Source: Anaerospora hongkongensis
GTDB lineage: Bacteria > Bacillota > Negativicutes > Sporomusales > DSM-15969
Direction of reading: 5' to 3'
Length of the DNA: 64,000 bases
Assembly: GCF_004339805.1 (NCBI RefSeq)
Contig: NZ_SLUI01000008.1
Coordinates: 62,001-126,000 of the forward strand
In this document: positions 16,400-24,809 of the stretch, in pieces
Layout of the letters: each line of letters starts with the position of its first letter
Numbering within the stretch: position 1 is the first letter of the stretch
Made by a program: the position numbers and the translations under genes
The notes under the pieces: generated by a model
What the model was told of the DNA's origin: nothing
Database searches by the model: none
Seen by the model: the letters and a program-made list of their open reading frames with translations, nothing else

Positions 16400-17821
16400 A
16401 TGCCAAAAACAACTGTTGATTTAAAACAGCTCTGTCCGGAAAAACAAGGGTTAAAACGGGATATGCTGCCGCGTCACTTAATGATGATTTCCATTGGTGG
16501 TACTATCGGTACCGGTTTATTTATGGGTTCAGGTCAAACAATACACCAGGCTGGCCCTTTTGGTGCCATTCTCGCTTATCTTGCCGGCGGTCTGGTAATG
16601 TATCTTGTATTGCTCTGTCTCATGGAGCTGACAGTTGCCATGCCTGTTTCCGGTTCATTCCAGAGTTATGCGACCCGCTTTATTTCTCCAGGTGCTGGTT
16701 TTACCACCGGCTGGCTGTATTGGATTAACTGGGCAATCTGTATTGCCGCAGACTTTACGGCAGCGGGCATTATTATGAACCATTGGTTCGGTCAAGTGCC
16801 TGTATGGATTTGGTGTGCAGTCTTTGCCGCTGCTCTGGCCTTACTCAATCTCATTTCCGTCAAAGCTTACGGGGAAACAGAGTTTTGGTTTGCCAGTATT
16901 AAAGTCGCTGCTATTGTAGGCTTTATTATTGCCGGTTCCGGTTTGATATTCGGCTTCTCCGGAAATGAAGGTGCTCTTGGCTTTTCTAATTACAATACAG
17001 GCAGCGGTTTATTCCCCAATGGTTTTAGTGCTGTCTTTTTGACAATGATTGCCGTCGTTTACTCCTTCCAGGGTGCAGAACTTGTCGGTATCGCCGCAGG
17101 TGAATGCCAGGATCCTGCTAAACATGTTCCTAAAATTATCCGGGGTATTGGCCTTAGAATTATTATCTTCTACGTCTTAGCGATTATTATTTTAGCCGCC
17201 ACCATTCCTATGGAAGAAGCCGGTGTGCTGGAAAGTCCTTTTGCGCATGTCTTTGGACGTCTGGGGATTCCTTTTGCTAAGGATGTCATGAGTTTTGTCG
17301 TGCTGACTTCTGCCTTGTCGGCAGGCAACTCGGCCTTATATGCCTGCTCCCGTCTACTCTGGTCAATGTCGAAAGACGGTCATGCTCCGTCCTTTCTGGG
17401 AAGACTGAATAAAAACGGCGTTCCTTACGGCGGCGTATTAATAACACTTGTACTGGCTTGCCTCTCCCTTTTAACAGAATCGTATGCAGCGGATACAGTG
17501 TATCTCTGGCTCATGTCCAGTACCGGTCTTACAGGCTGCCTGATCTGGATGATTATTGCCTGGTGTCAGCTTAACTTCCGGCGCAAATATGTCAGCTTAG
17601 GCGGGCAGCTGGATAAGCTGACAGTCCGTACACCGTTATATCCGCTTGTACCGGTAGCAGCATTTCTACTGAATGCCGGCATTATTGCCAGTCTTTATTT
17701 TGATGAATCACAGCGAATTGTACTATATACCGGGATACCCGTCGTAGCAATTATTTATTTATACTATGTATTCTTCCTTAATAAAAAGGATAATAAGAGC
17801 TTGCCCAGCAGCTCACAATAG
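16400..17821 (+). CDS. lysP: APC-superfamily amino acid permease, probable lysine importer
   Basis: A 473-residue permease of the APC family with about 12 membrane helices. The first helix carries ISIGGTIGTGLFMGSG, the substrate-carboxylate-binding motif of this family, and helix 6 has VVYSFQGAELVGIAAGE. LysP-type length and motifs. Lysine as substrate is inferred mainly from the lysine riboswitch directly upstream, which makes uptake rise when lysine is low. Strong AAGGAGG before ATG 16400, and a terminator right after the stop. Confidence 0.9.
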   Translation: MPKTTVDLKQLCPEKQGLKRDMLPRHLMMISIGGTIGTGLFMGSGQTIHQAGPFGAILAYLAGGLVMYLVLLCLMELTVAMPVSGSFQSYATRFISPGAGFTTGWLYWINWAICIAADFTAAGIIMNHWFGQVPVWIWCAVFAAALALLNLISVKAYGETEFWFASIKVAAIVGFIIAGSGLIFGFSGNEGALGFSNYNTGSGLFPNGFSAVFLTMIAVVYSFQGAELVGIAAGECQDPAKHVPKIIRGIGLRIIIFYVLAIIILAATIPMEEAGVLESPFAHVFGRLGIPFAKDVMSFVVLTSALSAGNSALYACSRLLWSMSKDGHAPSFLGRLNKNGVPYGGVLITLVLACLSLLTESYAADTVYLWLMSSTGLTGCLIWMIIAWCQLNFRRKYVSLGGQLDKLTVRTPLYPLVPVAAFLLNAGIIASLYFDESQRIVLYTGIPVVAIIYLYYVFFLNKKDNKSLPSSSQ

Positions 17822-17828
17822 CTAAAAC

Positions 17829-17872
17829 AGGCCGATGACCGCTTTGGTGGCAGACATCGGCCTGCTTTTTTT
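17829..17872 (+). terminator. intrinsic terminator after the lysine permease
   Basis: Ten-base arms 17829-17838 and 17855-17864 and a run of T. Confidence 0.88.
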
Positions 17873-17873
17873 A

Positions 17874-18017
17874 TCAAGGTCCCCCGGAGAGACGCATCAA
17901 GGTTTCGTCAATATCCGAATCCACACCTCCCGATGACGCATTAATTCCACCAACATGCTCAGCGAGCTGCGGGAACTGCTGTTGTTCTGCCTCAGGCTTT
18001 TGGTTTTTCCTATCCAT
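17874..18017 (-). CDS. small hydrophilic protein, 47 residues, unknown
   Basis: A short gene in an otherwise empty gap. ATG 18015-18017 is preceded by a near-ideal ribosome site (GGAGGTGATAAAC, 7-bp spacing), which argues that it is translated. The product is Gln- and acid-rich at the start (EAEQQQFPQLAEHVGG), ends with IDETLMRLSGGP and has no cysteine or membrane helix. Its TGA abuts the terminator of the permease gene, which faces it. I do not know a family for it; small acid-soluble or spore-associated roles are only guesses. Confidence 0.6.
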   Translation of the reverse strand: MDRKNQKPEAEQQQFPQLAEHVGGINASSGGVDSDIDETLMRLSGGP

Positions 18018-18166
18018 GTTTATCACCTCCTCTGTTATTGCTATTATTCCTCACTTACTGCTAAGTCAACGCAGCATCCATAACTTACCGTGGACGTTTC
18101 ACCATTCTTCCGTGTTATAATGTTATGTAAACTTTCTTGGAAACAAGACGGCAGGGAAGTGAATGG

Positions 18167-19108
18167 ATGGACGCACTCACACATGGCGTGATTGGTATTA
18201 CGCTAGCCGGTCTTTCGGGACAACCGGTGGCAATTGATAATCCAATTTATATTGCTGCATTTTTGGGTTCTCAGGCGCCGGATTTTGATTTTCTTACCAT
18301 CATTCGCGGCGGAATGAGTTACCTGAAACAACACCGCGCTGCCTCCCATTCTTTACCTGGACTGGTAGTATGGGCTGCACTGATTGCGGGGGGGATTTTT
18401 TTCTTTTATCCCGATTCCTCATTACTACAATTGTTTTTCTGGGCTTTTGCAGGCGGTTTATCACATATCGCATCAGACTTTTTCAATACTCATGGCGCTG
18501 CAGTATTGTGGCCCCTGCGCAAAGAAAGATTAAGCTGTAATTTACTAAATGTCTTTGACCCGCTGCTATTACTTCTATTGCTTTCTCCCTATGTGTCAGG
18601 CTTACCGATTCAACAAGTGGCTTTTATCAGCTTCGCTAATGTACTGGTATATACCGGACTGCGCTTACTGTTTCGAATGCACACCACCCATCAGTTGAAG
18701 CAGCAGGTAAGCAGTGATGAACTTGAGCGTATTTTGGTAATGCCTTCATTGGAGAGAATTTTTTATTGGGATTTTGTCATTGAAACGACAGAAGGCTATC
18801 AGCTTGGGCAAACAGGATTCTTTCACTCTTCTATTAGGCTGAAAGCCAAGCTTCCGAAGCAGCCGGAATCCACCATTATGCTGGAAGCCCAGAAAACAAA
18901 TCTGGCTGAATTTTTTTTGTGGTTCACTCCGTTTCGTTATTTTTCCACAGAGCATCAGGAAGGTAACTTGAATGTTCACATTTATGATTTGCGCTATTTC
19001 CAAAATCATAGCTTTCTTCACAGAGGTACGATTATCTTCGATAACGATAATTTGCCGGCAGAAAGTTACCTGCATTCTTACGGTCGAAAACTAAAGTTTC
19101 CATCTTAA
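18167..19108 (+). CDS. YdjM/YbcI-family membrane-bound metal-dependent hydrolase-like protein
   Basis: A 313-residue protein. The N-terminal half has the family landmarks: MDALTHGVIG (His in THG), GSQAPDFDFL, HRAASHSLPG (HRxxSHS) and GGLSHIASDFFNTHG, which together form a likely metal site facing the membrane, along with four to five membrane helices. The C-terminal third is a soluble, beta-rich domain found in the longer members. Enzymatic activity has not been shown for the family. ATG 18167 is chosen over an upstream frame opening because the family starts at MDxxTH and AGGGAAGTGA lies before it. Confidence 0.8.
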   Translation: MDALTHGVIGITLAGLSGQPVAIDNPIYIAAFLGSQAPDFDFLTIIRGGMSYLKQHRAASHSLPGLVVWAALIAGGIFFFYPDSSLLQLFFWAFAGGLSHIASDFFNTHGAAVLWPLRKERLSCNLLNVFDPLLLLLLLSPYVSGLPIQQVAFISFANVLVYTGLRLLFRMHTTHQLKQQVSSDELERILVMPSLERIFYWDFVIETTEGYQLGQTGFFHSSIRLKAKLPKQPESTIMLEAQKTNLAEFFLWFTPFRYFSTEHQEGNLNVHIYDLRYFQNHSFLHRGTIIFDNDNLPAESYLHSYGRKLKFPS

Positions 19109-19149
19109 CAATAAGCAGCAGCCCGGCGAAGCCCGACTGCTGCTTATTG
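19109..19149. terminator. hairpin after the YdjM-like gene
   Basis: Thirteen-base perfect arms (19109-19121 with 19137-19149). The following plus-strand bases are only mildly T-rich, so termination strength is uncertain. Confidence 0.55.
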
Positions 19150-19317
19150 GTATTGAGGACAATTGCTAGCTGGCCCTGCCCTTAGTGGATGATTAGAAAC
19201 GCCGCAGCCTTGTTTAGCTAATATCTTGCAATATTTACTAGCTAATTGGGAAAAGGTGCTGCACGTTAAGCAGCGAATAACCTACTAATCAAACGTTATG
19301 TTAAGTGAGGAATTACC

Positions 19318-20208
19318 ATGCTACAGGCTCTGATTTTGTTTCGTGTATTACTGCCCTGCCTGCTCCTGGCAGCCGCGCTTTCTCCAGTTTCAGCGGCAGA
19401 TTTCTCCCTCGGCTTTTGGCCTGCCGAGGGTTACTCTGCCTGGCGCATCGGCTTTCCCGCCACCAGCACAACTGCTTCAACCGTCGGCAGCGGTGCTTCT
19501 GAGCTTTACTATCCCCTGTCCGGTACCTACATAACAGCCCGCTATCGCTCCAATCCAATTGGCCGGTACTATTTTACGGCCGACGGTGGTTTTATGAAAT
19601 CACTGTCTCCGGCAACAGGCAGTGACGCCGATTGGAATTATGCCAACAGCAGTCAATATTGGTATTACGGCAATTTTAAAACCACTGGTTCCAGCGGTTA
19701 CCTGCAGCTCAGCTGGCATCGCCCGGTTCGCGTCGATACGGAAATTTTTTATGGCTATAGCTACCGGAATAATCATTTTCAGATGACTGACGGATTTTAT
19801 ACGGTAAATAATTATCAGAGCGTCCAAACATCACTGCCCTTATTAAATTCATCCTATAATTTACGCTATCAGGGACCGCATATAGGCCTGCAGACTACCA
19901 AGAAACTAAATGCCGCGCTTTCGGCAGTCGGTTCAGTAACCTACACTCCCCTGGCACTTGTGCAGGGGCATGGCTTGTGGAATTTGCGTGAACTGGACTT
20001 TGCTCATATTGGCCCCGGACAAATGTGGGATGCGCAGCTGGCCCTGCAGGTTAAAGTACCCAAAACCGCTGGTACCATAACCGTGGGCTACCGCTGTCAG
20101 TGGCTTGATATTTATACCGGCACGGAAAACACAAACGATTCCATTACCTGGGAAAAGGCTGCTACTATCCAAAAAGGTCTATTCTTAGCAGGGCAGCTTC
20201 GCTTTTAA
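19318..20208 (+). CDS. exported outer-membrane beta-barrel protein, omptin-like in parts
   Basis: A 296-residue protein with a signal peptide ending near residue 26 (PVSA-ADF), a body rich in Tyr, Trp, Gly and alternating patterns, no membrane helix, and a C-terminal Phe (AGQLRF), the usual mark of an outer-membrane barrel. Around residues 101-106 is GSDADW, which recalls the D-x-D-W catalytic pair of omptin proteases; the second catalytic pair (D-x-H) is not found clearly. So it is either a diverged omptin-fold protein or a barrel with chance similarity. GAGGAATTACC precedes ATG 19318. It indicates a diderm host. Confidence 0.7.
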   Translation: MLQALILFRVLLPCLLLAAALSPVSAADFSLGFWPAEGYSAWRIGFPATSTTASTVGSGASELYYPLSGTYITARYRSNPIGRYYFTADGGFMKSLSPATGSDADWNYANSSQYWYYGNFKTTGSSGYLQLSWHRPVRVDTEIFYGYSYRNNHFQMTDGFYTVNNYQSVQTSLPLLNSSYNLRYQGPHIGLQTTKKLNAALSAVGSVTYTPLALVQGHGLWNLRELDFAHIGPGQMWDAQLALQVKVPKTAGTITVGYRCQWLDIYTGTENTNDSITWEKAATIQKGLFLAGQLRF

Positions 20209-20227
20209 CCACGCCAGACCATTACCC

Positions 20228-20887
20228 TCATTTGATTGCCGCAGGTTTATGTAGCATTTTCCCGACGACAATGACGAATATCGCCAAGCTGAGCGGTATA
20301 AGCCAATGAGCCCAGGGGTAGGGAACCAGTAGCTGCTCTATCTTGGTATCACCTGTCATCATTTCCCCTGCAGTCCAGCCCAAAAATGCCGCTCCGGCTG
20401 TAATAATGACCGGCCATTTTTCCATTAAGGACATGATCAGCCGGCTTCCCCACAGGATGATCGGAATACTGATTGCCAGTCCAATTATTAATAATCCCAA
20501 ATGTCCTTTGGCCACACCAGCAATCGCAATAACATTATCCAGGCTCATCACCAAATCTGCTATTAAAATTGTTTTTACCGCATCCCAAATGGTGCTGGCC
20601 GCTTTAATGTCCTCATGGCTTTCATGCTCACCCTTCATTAGTTTGACTGCAACCCACAGGAGTAATAAGCCTCCCGCAAATTGCAGATAAGGTACCTGGA
20701 GCAAGATAATGGCAAACAAAGTCAGTAAAATCCGTAAGCCAACCGCACCTGCGCCGCCCCAGAAAATTGCTTTTTTTTGCTGTGCTTTCGGCAGTGCCCG
20801 GCTGGCCAGCGCAATAACCAGGGCATTGTCACCGCTTAATAGCAAATTAATCATAATAATGCTAAACAGGGGCACAAGTAACTCCAT
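20228..20887 (-). CDS. TerC/YjbE family integral membrane protein, second copy
   Basis: A 219-residue paralogue of the protein at 15099, with LLLSGDNALVIALASRALP and ADLVMSLDNVIAIAGVAKG as the two acidic TerC motifs and seven helices. Known relatives handle Mn2+ or other divalent metals. There is no yybP-ykoY aptamer in front of it; instead a long region of unusual base make-up. ATG 20887 is chosen (GAGGTG 5 bp away) over an in-frame GTG at 20896. Confidence 0.87.
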   Translation of the reverse strand: MELLVPLFSIIMINLLLSGDNALVIALASRALPKAQQKKAIFWGGAGAVGLRILLTLFAIILLQVPYLQFAGGLLLLWVAVKLMKGEHESHEDIKAASTIWDAVKTILIADLVMSLDNVIAIAGVAKGHLGLLIIGLAISIPIILWGSRLIMSLMEKWPVIITAGAAFLGWTAGEMMTGDTKIEQLLVPYPWAHWLIPLSLAIFVIVVGKMLHKPAAIK

Positions 20888-20957
20888 TTCGTGCACCTCG
20901 CTTTTTTTGAACTGTACTATTCTCAGTGCCTATTGCAGTTCATATTATGAAAGCAAC

Positions 20958-20990
20958 AGCCCCCCGAAGCTTTTTGCTTTGAGGGGCCTT
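20958..20990. terminator. GC-rich hairpin upstream of the second TerC gene
   Basis: Imperfect stem between about 20958-20970 and 20976-20990 around a TTTTT loop. It lies in the 5' leader of the TerC gene on the minus strand and could be an attenuator or the end of a separate RNA; both readings are open. Confidence 0.45.
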
Positions 20991-20994
20991 ACTA

Positions 20995-21385
20995 TTTCCT
21001 TATGGTAAAGAGCCCGCAACAATCTACGCTACAGCCCATACCGATCATTACATACCTATACGCAGACTTTCGCCTACCCACAAGCATTACACAACCGGCA
21101 CACACCTTTGCTTGACCGTCACAGATAGCTACTGAACCGCCTGCAATCTCCCGACTGCAAACGACCCTTATGTTTCACAACCCATAACGATCGCAGCTCG
21201 ACCAACATACATCATTTGGGACCACACGACAACAGTTGGGCTGCCGTACAGCCTTTCACGACCCATGCCAGTCTTCCCGCCGGCTAACACCGAACCTTTC
21301 GACCCGATGCTAACCTTTGGCCGACTACTACCGAGCACCAGTGATACCCGGCACCAATCTGGGCTCAACTGTTACAGCCCCCTTA
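20995..21385 (-). other. strand-skewed non-coding stretch, possible leader or ncRNA
   Basis: About 390 bases between the second TerC gene and the response regulator with strong strand bias: in 21061-21120, for example, the plus strand has 24 C and 9 G. Short related motifs (CCCATACCGATC at 21035, CCCATAACGATC at 21181, CCCATGCCAGTC at 21262, CCCGATGC at 21302) recur irregularly. Open frames here are short and have no ribosome site. The skew differs from flanking genes. No known RNA class is recognised. Confidence 0.4.
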
Positions 21386-21597
21386 CATTAATAGTATTTA
21401 CAGTTATTCTTTTTTCATTCCCAGTAAAATTTGTCATACACTTTTCAACGGAAATTTATTAATCGTTCATTAAATCTTTGATTTTTCTTTGAAATATTAA
21501 ATGAAAATCAAAGAATAACACGTTAAAATAGTAACTAGAAAATAATCCAAGGATGGGTAAATCTAAGAAACAAGGCTGTTACTGTTATGGGGATTTA

Positions 21598-22272
21598 ATG
21601 AGATTATTAGTAGTAGAAGATGAACAGAAAATCGTTGATGCATTAGCCTGTTTATTGAAGAAAAATGGTTACATAGTCGATACAGCGCTGGATGGCGAAA
21701 CCGGCTTGGAGATGGCTGTTTCCGGTGTATATGATACGATTGTACTTGACTGCATGCTGCCGTGCCGCGATGGGCTTAGTTTTGTAAAAGAACTCCGCCG
21801 TACAGGTTTTGATGTACCGGTGATTTTCCTAACCGCCAGAGATGCACCAAAAGAGCGGGTAGCCGGCTTAGATGCCGGTGCGGATGATTATTTGGTTAAA
21901 CCCTTCTATTCGGAGGAATTATTGGCCCGGATCCGTTCCCTTACCAGGAGAAAGAGTAAAAGCTATATTGGTGAAACAATTTCTGCCGGCGGACTAACGC
22001 TAAACCCGCTGGGGGGACAAGTTACCAAAGGTAATGAAGTTATTCAGCTTACCGTAAAAGAATCGTTATTATTAGAAGTACTGATGCACAATTTCGGACA
22101 GGTCATGACCAAAGAGCGGATCATGGAAAAGGTCTGGGGCTACAATTCAGAAACTGACTTAGCGAATGTCGACCTTTATATTTATTATTTACGCAGAAAA
22201 CTGAATATATCTAACATCAAGACCGTACGAGGTGTCGGATATTTTTTACAGGGAGAAGATGATGTTCGATAA
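21598..22272 (+). CDS. OmpR/PhoB-family response regulator
   Basis: A 224-residue regulator: receiver domain at 1-115 with acidic pocket ED8-9, phosphoacceptor D51 (VLDCMLP), T79 and K101 (YLVKPF), then a winged-helix DNA-binding domain (LTVKESLLLEVLMHN, VDLYIYYLRRKL, VRGVGYFL). ATG 21598 follows GGGGATTTA and gives the standard N-terminus MRLLVVEDE. It overlaps the sensor kinase gene by a few bases, so the two form one operon. The stimulus and target genes are not known. Confidence 0.92.
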   Translation: MRLLVVEDEQKIVDALACLLKKNGYIVDTALDGETGLEMAVSGVYDTIVLDCMLPCRDGLSFVKELRRTGFDVPVIFLTARDAPKERVAGLDAGADDYLVKPFYSEELLARIRSLTRRKSKSYIGETISAGGLTLNPLGGQVTKGNEVIQLTVKESLLLEVLMHNFGQVMTKERIMEKVWGYNSETDLANVDLYIYYLRRKLNISNIKTVRGVGYFLQGEDDVR

Positions 22273-23542
22273 ATTGAGACTAAAGCTTACATTCATTAAT
22301 GTCTCTATTATTTTATTATTGTTTTTGTTACTTACGGCCGGAACCTATTCTTATTCCCGGGGAGAGATTGCCCGTCGTTCGGACATGATATCCAACAGGC
22401 TGATCACCGAAATTAAGTCAGGCTTGGTCACTGATCTTCCAGTGCGCCGAGGACCGCTTCCGCCGCCCCTGCGGACTGGTCCGGCAGTTCCGTCCGGCGA
22501 GCTGCATCCCCCTGATGTCCCTCCCGGTCCCAGCTTCTTTTTTGTTAAAACTGACTTTAATGGTGTCATCCAGTCCCATTCCTCTAATCAGTCACTATTG
22601 GCTGACGAGCTAGCCGCGCTCGTCAAAACAGCCGTCCGGGAAAACACTCCCCGGGGGATTGTCTACCTTGGCAAGAGCGAGTATCCCTATCAGAGGGCTG
22701 AACTGGAAACGGAAGAAGGTCTGGTTATTTTGTTCCAGGACTTTACACGGGAAAATGATCTGCTGCGCATTCAGTTGACAGCACTTACTTTTACCGGACT
22801 CATCTGCCTCATCTTGTCTTTTTTCGGCAGTTTTTTTATGGCCCATCGCGCTATGATTCCGATTCAGACAGCCTGGCGTCAACAAAAAGACTTTTTATCC
22901 GATGCCTCTCATGAATTGCGCACGCCGCTGACTGTGATACAGACTAATCTTGATGTTGTAATGTCCAATCACACGGAAACGGTCGCTAGCCAGCTGAAAT
23001 GGCTGAACAATATTCAGGAAGAGTCCATAAACATGCATAAAATTGTGGATTCCCTGCTATTTTTGGCACGAGCGGATTCAAACCAGCAGTTGCTCGACAA
23101 ACAATTTTTTTCCCTTAATGCTGCCCTGATCCGGGCGGTAGATCCCTTTGAACCGCTGGCTGCCGCTAAAGGCATTACGCTGGAAGTGCTGGCCAAAACT
23201 GCGTTGAGCTGCTACGGAGATGAAATGAGACTGAAACAAGTCATCTGCATCTTGCTTGATAACGCAATCCGGCATACTCCCCGGGGCGGAAAAATTTCTA
23301 TTCAGCTCTCCCAGCTCAATCAAGAAACCGTCTTAACAGTTACTGACTCCGGTGAGGGCATCGAAGCAAAGCATTTAGATAAAATTTTTGATCGTTTTTA
23401 TCAGGTCGATAATTCCCGCTCTAAGGGAGGCTCCGGCCTCGGCTTAGCAATTGCCAAGCTAATAGTAGAGAGTCATAATGGTTACATCCAGGTACACAGT
23501 TCTCCCGGAGCAGGCACCACGTTTATTGTTCACCTGCCTTAA
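22262..23542 (+). CDS. two-component sensor histidine kinase
   Basis: A 426-residue membrane kinase: membrane helix at about 9-29, an extracytoplasmic region at 30-170, a second helix at 172-194, a HisKA domain with phosphoacceptor H217 (SDASHELRTP) and a HATPase domain with N box (LLDNAIRHTP), DSGEGIE and GSGLGLAI. The sensor region has an unusual proline-rich run at about 60-90 (RRGPLPPP..., HPPDVPPGP). Two adjacent ATGs exist (22259 and 22262); the second has the better spacing from GGGAG. The partner is the regulator just upstream. Confidence 0.92.
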   Translation: MFDKLRLKLTFINVSIILLLFLLLTAGTYSYSRGEIARRSDMISNRLITEIKSGLVTDLPVRRGPLPPPLRTGPAVPSGELHPPDVPPGPSFFFVKTDFNGVIQSHSSNQSLLADELAALVKTAVRENTPRGIVYLGKSEYPYQRAELETEEGLVILFQDFTRENDLLRIQLTALTFTGLICLILSFFGSFFMAHRAMIPIQTAWRQQKDFLSDASHELRTPLTVIQTNLDVVMSNHTETVASQLKWLNNIQEESINMHKIVDSLLFLARADSNQQLLDKQFFSLNAALIRAVDPFEPLAAAKGITLEVLAKTALSCYGDEMRLKQVICILLDNAIRHTPRGGKISIQLSQLNQETVLTVTDSGEGIEAKHLDKIFDRFYQVDNSRSKGGSGLGLAIAKLIVESHNGYIQVHSSPGAGTTFIVHLP

Positions 23543-23548
23543 TACACG

Positions 23549-23583
23549 AAAAAAGCCGCTGCAACCGCAACGGCTTTTTTTAC
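23549..23583. terminator. bidirectional terminator
   Basis: Arms 23549-23558 and 23571-23580 with poly-A and poly-T flanks; it ends both the kinase transcript and the leftward FlxA-like transcript, whose stop lies within it. Confidence 0.85.
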
Positions 23584-23918
23584 GCTTCTATATCGACAGT
23601 CTGCCGCAGTAATTGCTGCTTACTGCCTGTACTTTGTTGAACTGCTGCAGCAGAAGTATTACCCGGCTGGCTGCCGGCAGCCGCTGTCGATTGCTGCTCC
23701 AGCTGTTGGATTTGAGTCTCAATCGTCTGCAGTTGTTTTTGCAGCACTTGTATCTGTTTCTGTTTATCCTCTGCGGTGGTTTCTTTATCTTGGTTAATAT
23801 CGTTGATTTCTTTTTGAATTTGCTGTTTTTGCTTTTCTAACGCTTTTATTTGGCTTTGATTACTTGAACTTACCTGCCCTGTGCTAGTTTGTCCCGCCGA
23901 AACCGCAGATATTGCCAT
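23580..23918 (-). CDS. FlxA-like coiled-coil protein
   Basis: A 112-residue, highly hydrophilic protein. The middle (about 22-75) is a Gln/Lys-rich coiled coil (IKALEKQKQQIQKEI...) of the FlxA-like family; the C-terminal part is Gln/Ala/Ser-rich and disordered. FlxA-like proteins are widespread in spore-formers and motile bacteria without a firmly known role. AAGGGGATTAGTT precedes the ATG. It is a single gene divergent from the CotF-like gene. Confidence 0.7.
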   Translation of the reverse strand: MAISAVSAGQTSTGQVSSSNQSQIKALEKQKQQIQKEINDINQDKETTAEDKQKQIQVLQKQLQTIETQIQQLEQQSTAAAGSQPGNTSAAAVQQSTGSKQQLLRQTVDIEA

Positions 23919-24065
23919 AACTAATCCCCTTCCTCTCTCACTATCCGTAACTACTTAGATATAATAAGGATAAACTATTATTCTTTGGTTTCCGTTTGAA
24001 AAACTGCAATACATTAAATCATTGTGTTTGGTAAAACTATAAGGAAACGAAAGGAGTGTTAATCA

Positions 24066-24551
24066 ATGTCCTTACAACTTACCGAAAAAGAGATGCAATT
24101 ATTGCAGGATCAACAATCTCATGAGAAAGTATGTATCGAAAAATATCAGAAATATGCCGCTCAGGCTAATGCCCCGCAGCTCAAGCAACTGTTTCAGTCT
24201 TATGCACAACAGGAGCAACAGCATCTAAATACAATCAATTCTATTCTGAGCGGGCAAGTCCCGATGATGAATCAAAATCAGCAGCAACAGCAATCTACCC
24301 AATCACAACCCAGCCAGACAGCGAATCAAACTGCAGCACCTTCCGCTAACGCCAACCCAGTTGATACCATGCTTTGCAAAGATATGCTGATGACCGAGAA
24401 GTATGTTTCCGGCGCATATGATACAGCTATCTTCGAATTCACAGACACTAATATACGGCAGGCTTTAAATCATATACAAAAAGAAGAGCAGAAGCATGGT
24501 GAGGGAATCTTTCATTATATGAGCAGTAATGGTATGTATAACGTTCAATAG
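24066..24551 (+). CDS. CotF-family spore coat protein
   Basis: A 161-residue protein of the coat protein F family, whose core is a ferritin-like four-helix unit split in two: LTEKEMQLLQDQQSHEKVCIEKYQKYAAQA... and ...PVDTMLCKDMLMTEKYVSGAYDTAIFEF. The halves are joined by a Gln/Ser/Pro-rich linker (about residues 75-100). It implies endospore formation. AAAGGAGTG before ATG 24066 and a strong terminator after the stop make it monocistronic; a sporulation promoter is expected upstream but I cannot identify one. Confidence 0.82.
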   Translation: MSLQLTEKEMQLLQDQQSHEKVCIEKYQKYAAQANAPQLKQLFQSYAQQEQQHLNTINSILSGQVPMMNQNQQQQQSTQSQPSQTANQTAAPSANANPVDTMLCKDMLMTEKYVSGAYDTAIFEFTDTNIRQALNHIQKEEQKHGEGIFHYMSSNGMYNVQ

Positions 24552-24572
24552 ACGGCACATTAAAGCAGTTAA

Positions 24573-24606
24573 GGTTCATCCAGCAGCCGCTGGGTGAACC
24601 TTTTTA
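24573..24606 (+). terminator. intrinsic terminator after the CotF-like gene
   Basis: Perfect 12-bp stem (24573-24584 with 24589-24600), 4-nt loop, T run. Confidence 0.9.
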
Positions 24607-24612
24607 TTGATA

Positions 24613-24651
24613 TAAAATAAAAACCCTTGCAGAATCACTGCAAAGGTTTTA
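24613..24651 (-). terminator. intrinsic terminator of the tRNA transcript
   Basis: Arms 24620-24632 and 24638-24650 with one G-U pair; minus-strand U-rich tail. Placed 4 bp after the tRNA 3' end. Confidence 0.8.
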
Positions 24652-24654
24652 TTT

Positions 24655-24730
<76 letters not shown>

Positions 24731-24809
24731 ATGTTCTGTTGACATAGATTATTATAAGACATAAAAAATCAAATGTCAACAGGATCTCCGGTAGCAATTT
24801 AGAAAATTT

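Noticed and set aside
21168..21462. Two overlapping frames (66 and 65 codons) on opposite strands
   Set aside because: Low-complexity composition from the strand-skewed region, no ribosome sites; kept only as a non-coding oddity.
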